Assembly: GCA_031771865.1 (NCBI GenBank)
Contig: JASISA010000025.1
Location: 1 to 64,000, forward strand
Origin: Nothophaeocryptopus gaeumannii
Lineage: Eukaryota; Ascomycota; Dothideomycetes; Mycosphaerellales; Mycosphaerellaceae
DNA: 64,000 nt
Direction: 5' to 3'
Program-made: the position numbers and the translations under genes
Shown: positions 10,235 through 22,388 of the stretch, one piece after another
Numbering within the stretch: position 1 is the first letter of the stretch
Layout of the letters: each line of letters starts with the position of its first letter
Notes under the pieces: generated by a model
Databases searched by the model: none
What the model was told of the DNA's origin: nothing
Seen by the model: only the letters and a program-made list of their open reading frames with translations

Positions 10235-13200
10235 TCATACCATATCTCTGATCGTGAGAGGCTGCTTCTCATTCTGCCCGCTTCTCTGCGAATGATCCAC
10301 CGACCCACACTGAGAAGATTGCATACCCATCCAATCATCATTAGAACTTCCACCCCACCCCTCGTCACTCTCTTCGACTTCTTCCACTCGCGCAGGAGAC
10401 CCCGCCAGATAGCTCGGACTCTGCGTCTTCCCAATCCACAACATCTGCTCATGCTCCCTCAGATACCGGTGACTCGAAAACGAATTAAGGACATTCTGTC
10501 TTCCTAACATACCCAACTGCCGACGCTGATCTTCTTTCGCATAGATGCGCTCCGTGATACGAGCGACATCCTCCGCAGTGGGATGCAGAGGTAGTTTCGG
10601 ATACTCGCCTGGCGGGTCACCCGCAAACTGCGACCACTCACCCAGCAGACCAAGAACTTCAAGTTGCGCCTTTGCGAGAGAGTAGGCGTCGTTTGGTGCA
10701 ACGACTGCACTGAACTTCTTCCAAGTAATCGGATCCGTGACGACTCGGAAAGAAGCGCCGACATCTGTGCAGACGACAGGTACACCTGTGAGAGCTGCCT
10801 CGCCCATAGCGAGCGGCAAACCTTCGGAGATGGAGGAGTTGAGGAAAATCCAAGCTTCCTCCAGGACCTTCGACGGACTACCAAGACCTCGCAGTGAGAC
10901 ATGGTCTCGCAGACCTTTTGATGCGAGTATCTCTTTGCACTCAACGGAGTACGCTGGTGCTTTCTCCATATCGCCGTAAATGTTGAGTTGATAGTCTTTG
11001 AAACCCCATTCGTGTACGATGATGTCGGCTGCGAGAATAGCGTTCTTGATGTCCTTGACGAATCGGACGTGGGACAGCATCGTGACAGTGGGCCTCTTGC
11101 TCTTGATCTTCTTGATCGGGACGAAGCTCTCCATGTTACAGATTCCATTCACGACTGGATCGATCTTTCGAGCGAAGGTTTTGCGATGTTCGAGGACGTT
11201 GTATTGTGTTCCATGCTCGACTTCCCAGCCAGGGTTGAAGAAGTCTGCGCAAGGCAAGACTACATCTGCGTGGTGCAGAACGAGAGCGGAGGTCATGCGG
11301 GAGAGGTGGATCAGTGAAGTGCAGACAAACGGCGCATCGAAGGACATAGCAGAAGACATGAAGACCGTCGCCTCTCGCCAGCTGATACAGTGATCCCAGA
11401 CATGGAAAGTACATCCCCGCTTCAATTTGCAGAGAACACCAAAAGCAGATCCGGCGAAATGATGAGATGCCTGGAAGACATCTGGGATACGTTCGGGTAC
11501 CGGCAACGTGAATATAAAGAGCAGACGATGCCACATATCAAGCGCATTGTCCATGTTGGCAAGTGTTGGAAGCTCCGCATCCCACCACTGAGAGATAGGG
11601 ACGGCATTCTCGACATTCTCAGCCAGCCAGAGTTCTCGCCACTTCTGTTTGACAGGATCACTCATCCACGTCTCCGTCCAATGTCGGTCTTTGTCGAAGT
11701 AGTTGCTCAGGTCGACCAAGGCTCTCGAAGCTTCCTCCACATGCTCGCGCGTGAAGTTGATAGCTCTTGCGCATTTCACCAGACTTGTCAGGATGGGGAA
11801 GAAATTCTTCTTGATGTCCATATGGTATGTATGATTCGATCTGCGCTGGACTGCGGAGTCGAGGATGTCTTGAAAGACACCATGGTGCGGCGTTAAGAAG
11901 TCGAGACCCCAGAGAGGCAAGATCGAGAGAGACTGAATGTGTCGCTCAGTCTGGAATTTCGGTACTCCGAAGTCATTGGCGTTTTCAGCAATGACATGCC
12001 ATCGGATTGTTGACAGATCGTTGACCATGTCTCGACGACAAGCCGAGACGCCGCCGCCCTCGTTTGGCCAGGTGCCAGTGTCCATGCATAGAACGTTGAG
12101 CGCCGACTCCGTATCCTCAAGCTGCGTTAACATCGTGCGAGTATTGATGTGTGCATCTCCACCTTGTCCGAAGGAATCGAGATCTCCGAATTTCACAGCA
12201 ATCGATGACCATGAGCTGACGTCTGGATCCAGATCCGTCCTGGCGAGGATTGCATCGGCTTGAACTTGAAAGTAAAATCGAGCACTGCAGAGCAAGCCAA
12301 GATCACGACGATGCCAATACGGAGCCAGAACAGATTCTTTGCGCAAAGCCATTTCATCCAGCCATCTGACGGAGACAGCGTCGAGATCTTTCGAGCCTTT
12401 CCATGTCTGCCAGAGGTGATTGCGAGCGACTGCAGTAGAAACTGGGTACCACTTCTGATTCAAATCGAAGAGCCGGACGAGAAGGTTCGTGCGCATGTTC
12501 TTAAATGCAATGAGGGGACTATCGGCAAAGAAGGAGCAATTCTTGGGTTTCTTCAAGATGCCATACCAGTCGTGTCTGACCATATCAGGAGTTTCAACCT
12601 GCTCGCCATTCATCGTCGTGAAGATGGTAGGATGGGATCGATGGTCATAGTTCCATTCGCAGACAAACTTATCGGCACCGATTGAGTAGGTCGCTTTCGT
12701 AACTTTGGGATTTGGGATCCATCGGTCTTTCTTATCTGGATGGAAGGGAGATTTATAGCACCAAGCTACCTCCCAAACCATGTGTGCCATGTCGAACGTT
12801 GCTCGTATCAGCTCATCGTCGTATCGGGCATGCCTACGATACGTGTACCGAAAGCGAATGAGGTTGTCGTCTTTGAAGTAGCTACCAGATACAACGTACC
12901 CGCGCTCATCGTACTGGACAACTTCACCTTCATGTTCGCCTTGGATGCATGCTCGTGAAGTAGCCAGTCTGCACGATACACCATTACGTGCCACATACTC
13001 ATATGTGTAGATGTTGGAGATCTCTTGGTTCCTGTACTCTTCTCTGCGTTGGAGGATGAGCTTGTTGGTGGCGTAGGTGCATATCCGTTGTAAATCCTCG
13101 TTGCCGGCAGGCTGCTTCTGATGTCGTCCAGCGTATTGATGAAACCGATGAACGCCGTTCGACTCGTGTCTCAGAAAGCCGGTCTGTCGTCCGGTGTAGG

Positions 13201-16200
13201 CCTCAGTGATGATCCTGTCGTGCCTCATTGTTGTCCTAATGCCTCGCATGTTCATCCGAAGCTTGTCTATGTTCTTTCGTTTGTAAAAGAGAAATACCGG
13301 GACAATGACCCTTTGAAGCTGCTTGCAGTACATCCAGATTCCATTCAGGATGAGAAGCGAAGGCACCGAAACGAAGAAGGGCTTGTCTCGCAAGACGAAG
13401 GCGAGCTCTCGCTGAAATTCTGGATCGGCTGTGAGTGCGATGATGAAGAACTTAACGCCAAACCGCCAGCCCTTGTATACCTTTCGAACGTGGTACTTGA
13501 TCCTGCCAAGCAGAGAGCTTGGAATGGCAAGCGGTATTGGCGGAGCTTTGAACCGCTGATACTTTGAAGTGACATCCGGTGGGACCTCCCAGTCACGATG
13601 CTCTCGGCTGCAAGTGAGTGCATACTGCTTTGTAGCATGCGCCATCATGATTCCAAGATTGGCTCTGGCGATGTACTGCTCCACGGTTGTGTGACGATCG
13701 CCGAAGAAGGAGCCACGGATCCATCTCACTTCGCTGCTTCCAAACCTGCACCGGCGCATGCATACTCGCTCAATCAAGGAAGCTCGAACTTGCTGTGGTA
13801 GGGTATCCCATTTGATGTCGCAGTCAAGACCAAGCAGGAAACTTCCTAGCATGTCGGCATCGCCTTGTTTGATGATTCTTTGCCGTTCAGTCACAGACCG
13901 CTCCAAGTGGCTATCAATCCCAGCAGGCGGCGCAGCCGACTGAAGATCCACAAGCAGCATCGCAGTCAGCGCAGCATGATCGAATGAGAGGCCGACTTTG
14001 GTCTCTGCAATGCTTTTGAGCACAGCTTCTGCAATGATCATAGGTCTTCGGGATGACTTCTCGTCGTAGGAATGCGATTCAGGCTCACAGAACACAAAGA
14101 GATCAACTTGATCCCGTTGTACGCGCGAGAGCGATCGCAGCCTCTTCTCGTCCCCAAGAAGATGCGCTCCTGATACAGCCCAGATTTTGATTGGGCCTTC
14201 AGACCAAAACGTAGCCATGTTCAGTATTTGCTCTCTCTTTGGAAAGGCGGCTTCGATACACGCGGGTTTCCAGACCGAGGCGTGATGGCGAAAGAGGTTC
14301 ATGACTTCAGTTCCAGGGTAAGACTTCGGATCGATGAAAGCCTTCTCCTCGGAGCGCAAGCCGATTGTCTTCTCATATATTTCGGAAAGTGTTCGTTGTG
14401 AGAAGTCTGATATCGAGCCGACTGAGCTGAAAGAGTAGACTGGAGGATCGTTCTTAGGCTTCGAGTCTTCATCTTTAGGAAAGGTTTCCCATCCAACATT
14501 TGCAGTCCGCCAAGACAGGATACCAGCTGTCCACGTCGAACAGCCCAGAGCAATGACGGCACCATACGGAAAGCCAGGGTGCGTTTCTCGGATCGAGGGT
14601 CCTATCACGATACCAACAATACCCGCGATGATGAGATTGTTCATATTCCAAGGACCGGCATAGACTCGGTTGTACTGATAGAACAATAGCCCAGTGTAGG
14701 ACCCCACGTACGCCATGAACATGATCGTAGCAGGTCTAGATGATTCAAATGTCCATAGCATGGCTGAAGCAATGGTGAAGCCCCAGATATGAGTGAAGAA
14801 GAACTTGGCGAGGTGCGTCCAGTACAGCTTCCGTCTCGCTTCACGGTCATTGGCAGCAGCTTCTTTGAGGAAGGTCAATGAAGATATTGGTAGGTCGACT
14901 TTCTTGTTTGCTTTGGGCCAGAGAGGTTGAATAACAGCATCCAAACAGACAGCTGCAATGAGATAGTAAGATAGTCCAAGGCCAACCGAGAGCCGGAAGA
15001 CAGGGCTGCCTGAGTTGAGAAGTCCAGTGACATCCGCTCCGGTGACCAGGGAGACCCATTTGTCCATGAGCGCTATTAAGAAATAGCACGCGCCAGACCA
15101 TGTCTCGTCGCCGCCGAAACGCCAATGAATAAAGGCATTGTGTAGCTTGAGGCCCTTCTGCATGTCCTTCAGCGTATCAAGCGCACACTTGACCATCAAG
15201 TTCCAGGTCGGGCTGCAAGGATAAGGCGGCGCAGTCCGCGAGTATTTGCAATACCAGTCCATCAAGAAGACAGTCCCATCGTAAGCAGTGGCATGCTTCC
15301 TGATGATTTCGTCGGCATCGGACTTTTGCCAGAACTTGCGATTTCGTTCTTTCTCCAGAGCAGCAAAGAACGTCTTTCTTGGCAAAGGCGTGGCCGCCAG
15401 ATCGGTGACATCAGGAATGTCCGTCTCGGAAGTGACTTTGGTATAGTAGTTGACTACATCAGTGTCGCTCAGCGTGGGAACTCGAAGGTACCATGAGCCC
15501 CATTGCGCAACGACACTTCTAGTACCCAGGATCAATGTGACCAAGAACCCGCTTATTACGCATGGGTACACTACGATTTCGTGTCCAATCCAGAGAGTGG
15601 TAATCGGCGAGATGAGCAGCAACGGTATGCAGAGCCCGACCATCATCCGGCCCGACTGGAATTGGAAACCGGGGAATTGGTAAATCGCGAGCGTAGCCAG
15701 TAGCGTGAAGTAAACGTTCAGCATGAAGAAGTAGAAGCAGAATATGAAGGCTGCATAAAAGCTGTGTACGCCTCCGATGATGAAGAAGGCGAAGAAGCCC
15801 ATGATGGTGACCAGAGCTATACCTCCTGTGAAGCGGGTGAGCACGAACATGTTCAAAGCTGGATAGGCCATCGCATGGAGGTAGTAGCTGCCGCCGTATC
15901 CGATCCAGGTGCCGATACCACCGCAGACGAGCAGGGACACCATGAGACCGGCTGTGGCGAAGGTCTTCTCGGTGGAGGACATGTAGTCGCTGAGGTAAAG
16001 GCCTCGGCCCAGGAAGGTCAAGAAGAGAATGTCGACAAGAGCGGGAACTGCGAAAATACCGAGGAAAGTCATCTGGTAGGCAGCTGATAGTTGTGGTCGA
16101 GAGGCATCGGGATCATTGTCGACAAGTTTCGAGGCGTAGGATGTTGGAAGATCAGTAGCTCCGTCTTCCCGGCGCTCCGGTTGATGTTTCATATAGTAGG

Positions 16201-18908
16201 ACTGGTATCTCTCCGCGAGCACATCACCAAGAGTATTAGGAGTCATATCTAAGTATCCTTGGCACTGCGCTCCAGTAGCGAACATCTCGGCGAAGCATGC
16301 AGCTTGATCTGGGTGTCTGTTTGGAAGAGGATTGCGGTCCAGGATCTCGACGTAGATCTCCTCCACCGCGAGCTTGCGATATGCGCAGAAGACAGACAAT
16401 GCAAATATGTCCGTTGCTGCATCGATGCGATCCTTGCGAGTGACTTTGGTAAGAGCTTCTTCCAAATTTTCCTCAATGTCGTCCCGCTGCTTCAACAAGA
16501 CCTGGGGCAGCTTCGCGTCCATTTCCTTGAAGACAGACAAAGCAGCCTTCATATCAGGAGCGCAACAACCTTGATCGTGATACCAAGCAAGGCGATCTCG
16601 AACCAATGTCTCCGCGGTAACTTCCCTCCGGATGTACGCTGCATTGTTCTGCGCTCGGAGCTGATCTCTGGTCGGAATGTCCAGAAGCTGATGCCGACAA
16701 AGCGCTTTCATGCATGCACCCAGTTGCTCCGAGTCGCCATTCTCGGATATCTCCAGACGCTGTAGGAGCAAGAGAAGCTCACTAGGAGTCAGATCCTCGA
16801 TGTCTTTCACCAGCCTTGGAGGCAGCCACCATTTCGTTGAGATTGTAGCTGTAGTTTCGGCCAGTATTTGCTCGGCCTTCAGACACTGCGTTCTTGTGAA
16901 GCCCTTCATCGAAAGCCATGTGTGCAGGATAGTTCCAGCACGGTCACTGGTCTTAAGAGAGATGAACATGTCGGTGCAGCCAGTGTCCGACTGGGTTTCG
17001 TAAAGTCCCCAGAACTGCTCTCCAGTATTCCGATGAAAGCCAGAGTGTATGCCAAGAAAGATACGGATGCGATCAATGACCGATGGTCTTCGTCCGATGA
17101 TCTCAATGTCCTCGCCAGTGCTGAGAACAAGAAATGTGAGAAGCTCGTCGATGGCGTCGACCATGCCTGCAGTTTGTTCGTATCGCACACTGATCTCGCG
17201 AAGTGGACGTACCTTCTCCCCAATTGCTTTCAGCTCATCGCCTCCGACCCGGTCTAGCATCTTCAAATCTCGTATCTTCTTCTGGCCTTCGAGAAGTGCG
17301 GAGAAAGCCTCTTGAGAGGCAGGTAGGCCTGTTTGGAAGCAGCCTAGGCCAGTGTAGTCTTCACCCTCGGCGGAAACAGAAAGGGGGTCTATCGTCCTGT
17401 CGATGTTCAAATTTCCTGCATCAAAGCTTGCGTCCACCTCCGCACTCGAGACTTGTTGTGGCTCGGAGTATTGAGGTGGCAAAAGCTTCAATTTTCTCTT
17501 CAAGTCCGGAACGAAGTCCTGCAAATCCTCGAAAACATTGTCATTACCCTGGCCTTCCCTGCAGATGTTGTCATTCATCCGCCAGACGTCGTGTGCAGCC
17601 ATGATATCCCCTCTCTTCAAGAACATCATCGCACCCAGTGGTTGTCCCTTTTGCGAGTCTCTCACAGCAACTACAGCATCCGTTAGAGCTGCTTGCGGAC
17701 CAATCCAGCTGAGTGTAGTATTGAATCTGCACCAGTCGTAGCTCCTCTTCACAACGGCATGCGGAACATCAATCCCATCATCGATAGTCTCCCACATCGC
17801 AAAGACCAATTTTCCGAGAGACATATGCTTCGCCAGCGCACGCTGCGCTCGTCGCATGTTCTTCATTTGGAAGTAGTTCCTGAACTCTCCACTCCGGAAG
17901 ATGGTACCATTGCAGCAGATAAGACCCTTGATGAGGTCGAGGCCGATGTCCTTTGCTTCATAGTCGGTGAGAAAATCAGGCCCCGCGATCTCGAGATAGA
18001 CGTCGAAGTTCTGACTTCGCAGTTTGAGGATGAGCTCGCGGATTGTGACTGGTGGGAGGACCCGCCATTCGGCGAGAAGAAGTCCTGTGTATGGTGAATG
18101 GCCGGCTCTGCCATGGGAGGAGAAGTGGGCATTAAGGCTGTCGAAGACAGTCTGAAGGATCCGCTCTTCTCCGAGCATGTCTGTGTTCCTAGCTGCGGGG
18201 AGACAGTCATTGATGCTGACGCGGCCGAGTATGTGAGACGACTGGCAGTATGATGCAGCGGCATTGTTTGAGCCATGTTCGCGAGGATTGAGAATGACGA
18301 TGTCCCACTGATCGAGAAGCTGCTGTTGTTCAGGAGTGGGCGGGTTTGAGAAGGCTCCAAGATAGACTCCGAGAGATTGGGGATCCTGGCCAGCATCTGA
18401 GTCTTTCCCGGAAGGCAGTGCATCATGGCCGAGATGCGCAAGATACTTCTGGACCCATTCCGGGGCATGCTCAACTTTCCCTCTGTTTGCGCGCAGATGT
18501 CGTCGCCAATTTCGGAACAATATGTAGACAACATATGCAAGGCCAGTAGCAAGACCAAACAGAGCGAAGCCGGCAAGGATCTGTCGGCTGTCAGTACACC
18601 GGCCGACAGCCTCTTGATGCACATCACTGTATGATACATACCAAGTCCCACCAGTCTCTAATCATCACGTGCCAGCCGACATTCTGCAGGCCAATGAACG
18701 TTGGCTTTCCCATACTGGGCAACGAGCGGAGGCTCAAAGCAGCCTCAGACTGTCCAGAGCGATCGCAGAGGAGATATACACTCGGTACAGCTAGCAGAAA
18801 GAAGAGAACAGGCAACTGACGAAACTCATTCCGATCAACGAAGGGCCTTAGGCGAGAGCTGGTTCTCCTACCACCAGCGCTCAGCTGCTCGTTCGCAGCT
18901 CCCGACAT
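10235..18908 (-). CDS. gtb3: Gtb3-like giant GAG glycosyltransferase
   Basis: Multi-pass membrane protein proposed to polymerise and export galactosaminogalactan. The start is the ATG at 18,908. A 61-nt intron (18,581-18,641; donor GTATGT, branch CTGAC) joins an 89-codon first exon in phase to one exon of 8.3 kb, giving about 2,870 residues. Seen in order: hydrophobic segments at about 32-48 and 90-111; a soluble domain (about 120-450) containing VYLGAF and WDIVILNP, possibly an alpha/beta barrel; a helical membrane block at about 920-1,115; more helices at 1,250-1,445 and 1,785-1,860; and a C-terminal GT4-type glycosyltransferase domain from about 2,585. That domain has the E-x7-E signature within SEGLPLAMGEAALTGVPVV (acidic residues near 2,674 and 2,682). 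It diverges from sph3 across a 542-bp promoter region. Identity is supported by size, GT4 end and cluster context. Confidence 0.88.
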
Positions 18909-19450
18909 GCCTGCCCAGCGCGAGTGCGTTCAACATCATGATGTTTGATGCAAGATATCGATGTCTCGATTGAGCCTGCCTGGCTCGTGCTGGATCCAGT
19001 TAACAGCGATTGATATTGAGTGTGTGACTTTGGCCGGTGTTTCCATTGTGGTCGACGACCCCATCTGCTGCTGACCAAAGAGTTGAACGTTAAAGGCAGA
19101 CTCATCATTCTCCGCATCCCATCCTTGTCGTTTGCATAATGTATCCCGCGTTGACTACAGTGGTACAGACTGCTTTGAGGTTCTGGTTCCGTGTGGTTCC
19201 GTGTGGTTCCGAAACGCGGCTACTGAGCCAGTCGACTAAAGCTGCGCCCCGGCCTTGTAGCTGCTCGGGGGTACCGTGAAAGGCAGGTCGCATTTATGCG
19301 TGCAAAGATAGATAGTTTGACTGCGTGTCAGATGAGTGACCTCACTGGTAGAGTTGCACGGTCTGATGAGCTGATGCTGCTTACTTCGCCGTTTCGCTTA
19401 AGACCAATGGATGTACCTTCACGAGGCCCAGCAAAATATTCCGAAGTAGC
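18909..19450. promoter_or_regulatory. Bidirectional promoter gtb3 / sph3
   Basis: A 542-bp gap between the divergent starts of the synthase and the first GH135 gene, so both are likely driven from here. At 19,184-19,213 it contains three head-to-tail copies of a 10-bp unit TGGTTCCGTG (the last one diverged at its end), a plausible binding-site array. GAG genes in Aspergillus are controlled by developmental regulators (MedA, StuA, SomA/PtaB); I did not find a convincing StuA-type element here. Confidence 0.45.
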
Positions 19451-20436
19451 ATGATCATGGAGGCGCCAAGACAGTCGATTGTCAGGCAGCAACGTCGTTT
19501 GACATGGGTTTGGATTGCTGCCGCTGCGGCGGTGGCAGTTGTACTGATTGTGATCATCGTTCCATGTGCAGTGATACTGCCAGGCGACCGCGAGCATGTT
19601 CCAGCAGGCCTAGCATCGACAGTCATGCTGCCTCTGTACATTCATCCAAATGATGGAGCTTGGGATCCTTTGTTCAAGGCGTATGTTGCAATCTCCAATC
19701 CAAAGAGCATCGGGCTAATGCTGTCTGCAGGCTGAATTCCACGTCCGATTTGAACTTCGTAGTAATCATCAACCCAGATAGTGGTCCTGGAAACTCCTCA
19801 TATCTCACACTCGAATTCACTGAGCCTCTGAAGAAATTGAACGGGTATCCGAATGTTCAGACTGTGGGCTACGTTCGAACTGGATACGGCACCCGCCCAG
19901 TGGCTGATATTGTCCAGGATGTCAGGGCGTATGGCAATTGGAGTAGCATCTCGCCACAGCTCAGCATGCACGGGATCTTTTTTGATGAGGCTGAGTATGA
20001 GTATCAGGCCAATGTGACAGAGGCGTTGTTCGATATCAACCGGGTGGCGAAGACTGTTTCGGGTATTGCAGAGCCCAGAACAGTAGGTGAATGCAGTCAC
20101 TGCTTCGCCGTATGGTGACTGACATGCAATAAGGTTATCCACAACCCCGGAGTCATACCTGATGCCCGTCTAGCGACCAATAATACCGACATCACCGTCA
20201 CTTTCGAGTCCTCTTTGAAGGAGTTCCGGGAGCGGCTCGGCGTGCTAGCGGATTCCCCATTCAATCGCACGGCATCGAGTTTCATCTTACACTCAGTAGG
20301 GTCGGCGAAGTTGAAAAAGTTGGTGCGTGAGATGAGTTACAACGCATCGTATCTGTTTGTAACAAACAGCAAGGAGGACTACTACGAGAAATTCGGGAGT
20401 GACTGGCAGAATTTCATCGACGTCATGCCCACCTAA
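19451..20436 (+). CDS. sph3: Sph3-type GH135 hydrolase, membrane-anchored copy
   Basis: Glycoside hydrolase of the spherulin-4/GH135 family, which cuts GalNAc-containing stretches of GAG and is required for GAG production in Aspergillus fumigatus. Three exons with introns at 19,681-19,730 and 20,083-20,133, both in phase, give 294 residues. A single hydrophobic segment at about 17-43 follows a short basic tail, so it is a type II membrane anchor. The barrel begins with LPLYIHPN and has IINPDSGPG, VGYVRTGYG and the acidic pair in GIFFDE (Asp162, Glu163), the pair that is catalytic in characterised Sph3; IHNPG then a Glu follow. The next gene downstream, 180 bp away, is a paralogue with the same intron positions. 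Confidence 0.9.
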
Positions 20437-20616
20437 AATAGCATCACAGCCACGAGGAAGGGGGTGGATGAGGGAAGGTTTGATGTGGAGATGCGTGGCT
20501 AGGTGGTCTAGATTGAATTGGGACACCTCCTCCTTTTGCCCCAACCCCACAGCCACTATGTATCCCTTCGCTATTGTACGATACCATTTCGGACTGAGTA
20601 TGAGATATCGTCCACG

Positions 20617-21503
20617 ATGGGAATCTTCTCGCGCTTCAGGTCGAAAGCGCATGGCGACAAGCGTCCTCCGAAGCCTCCAAAGTCCACAGTGATAATCCCG
20701 CTGTACATCTACCCGTTGCCGAATGCATGGGCTCCTCTCCATCAGGCGTGAGTGCTTCTCATATGGCAGCCAACGAAGTCTAACAGTTTGTAGCATCGAT
20801 GCTTACCCGGAGCTGGACTTTCTCGTCATTATAAATCCCAATTCTGGGCCAGGCGATGACGGCTGGTGGCCGAATATGGATTATCTTCGAGAAGTTCCCA
20901 AATTGAACACAAAACCGAATGTCACGACAGTTGGATATGTGCGTGTGGACTACTGCAATCGGGATGCCAATGAAGTGGTCCAAGACATACGAAAGTACGC
21001 AAAGTGGCCACGCGACATGAAACTCGAAGGAGTGTTCATTGACGAAATACCTGACCGCTACTCTGCTTTCAAGAGCACATATTTGGACAAAGTCACTAAA
21101 GAGGTGAAGGCCGCAGATGGGATACTTGGTGACCGACTGGTATGTGTTTCCCAAGCTCAGTCATGTTCGGCTTGCTGACATTGCGCAGGTTCTCCACAAC
21201 CCAGGAACGATGCCAGATCACCACCTGCGGAAACTTTCTCCTGATATCACAGTGTTCTTCGAGGAAAGCTTCAACAAGCTACAAAGTCCAACTGATGAAG
21301 AACGAATGTCGCTGTCTAGCGTCGATCGAGAGAGCGCTTGCTACATGGTACATTCGGTCTCACAGGAGGCAATTCGAGAAGTCACGAGAGAAGCCCGGCA
21401 TCGAGCGCAGTATGTCTTCGTCACGGATCTTACCGAGCGTTATTACGAGCAGTTCTCTTCCGGAAGCTGGCAAGTCTTCATCCAAGCTATGGCGGAAGAC
21501 TGA
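20617..21503 (+). CDS. Sph3-type GH135 paralogue without membrane anchor
   Basis: Second GH135 protein, 263 residues, introns at 20,748-20,793 and 21,140-21,188 in exactly the same places and phases as in its upstream neighbour, so this is a tandem duplication. Family motifs are intact: IIPLYIYP, IINPNSGPG, VGYVRVDY, the acidic pair in GVFIDE (Asp127, Glu128), LHNPG and a following Glu-rich FFEE. The striking difference is the N-terminus: it starts MGIFSRFRSK and runs through a basic, Pro/Lys-rich 22 residues straight into the barrel, with no signal peptide or transmembrane segment. The ATG at 20,617 is the natural start; an upstream in-frame ATG would add no hydrophobic helix. It could act in the cytosol, leave by an unconventional route, or be N-acylated at Gly2. 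Where it acts is open. Confidence 0.85.
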
Positions 21504-22388
21504 CATGTGACTGAGGCAACGACCGCACATGCCAACGCTCTCCCAGCGGTGTACTCGTCTCCCAAGACTGTCTTCCTTTGGTACAGGCAGAAACCCCCCC
21601 AATATTCTCAGCCACGCAAATCATAGTACAAAGGCCTTATCAATTGGCATCGTATGGGCGGGAGAAAGTCTTGGCTGGGATGCTTTGAACTCAACTGCCC
21701 CGCCGGGGCTTGCGGGCACATCTCCACGAGTTCAAGCGTGGCCCAAGTATTCCAACAAAAGCATGTCGGAAGAGAACACTTTGCAATCTTCAGAAAAGTT
21801 GCCCTCGAAACGATCTCACCTGAATTCAGTCAGAAAAGCGTAGCCAAACAAAGAAACCTGCAAAGAGCACCGTCAGTCTGCACATACCGATTGGTCCGCT
21901 CCACTCTCACTGCCTGCCACATCGGGAATATCACTTATGATTATATCCACGGCTGGCACCTGAAAGCGCCAGGTCCGCTTTAGCGTATGCACTGCCGACT
22001 TCACTTCCAATGTTGCAAGCAAAGGTCAAGACTCAGCCAGATCTTCGACCCCGCTGCGTACTTCTCAACCACCTTAACGTCTTGCCGGATTGCCCTTGGT
22101 GCTATTGTGCACTGGAGGCCAATTCCAGCAACCTCGACGTGTTCCATCGATGTGTGCAAGTCAACAGCAACAGAAGCCGAGATCGATCACGATCTGCGTC
22201 ACCGCGGGTAGGCACAACCTGTAGTGTATGGCAAGAAGTAATGAAGAAGTAACAGCAAACATGTCTTCGAAAAGATTCTGACCTATCAATGGCCAGCTAA
22301 TCTATCCTTTCCCAACTTTTGGTATCCTCAAAACGAGCGTCGCTAAACCCGCGACTAAGAAAACCGGCAAGTCACTTTACAATCCAGT
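21504..22388. other. Convergent intergenic region, no gene seen
   Basis: Holds the 3' flanks of the second GH135 gene and uge3. Short frames only; none resembles a known family. Confidence 0.5.

Noticed and set aside
10504..11148. 214-codon frame overlapping gtb3 and similar overlapping frames across 10-18 kb
   Set aside because: They overlap the clearly coding GT4 and membrane frame and show Arg/Ser-rich shadow composition without motifs.
19130..19220. StuA-type response elements in the gtb3/sph3 promoter
   Set aside because: CGCG-containing sites near 19,146 and 19,215 do not fit the WCGCGWNM consensus at the flanking positions.
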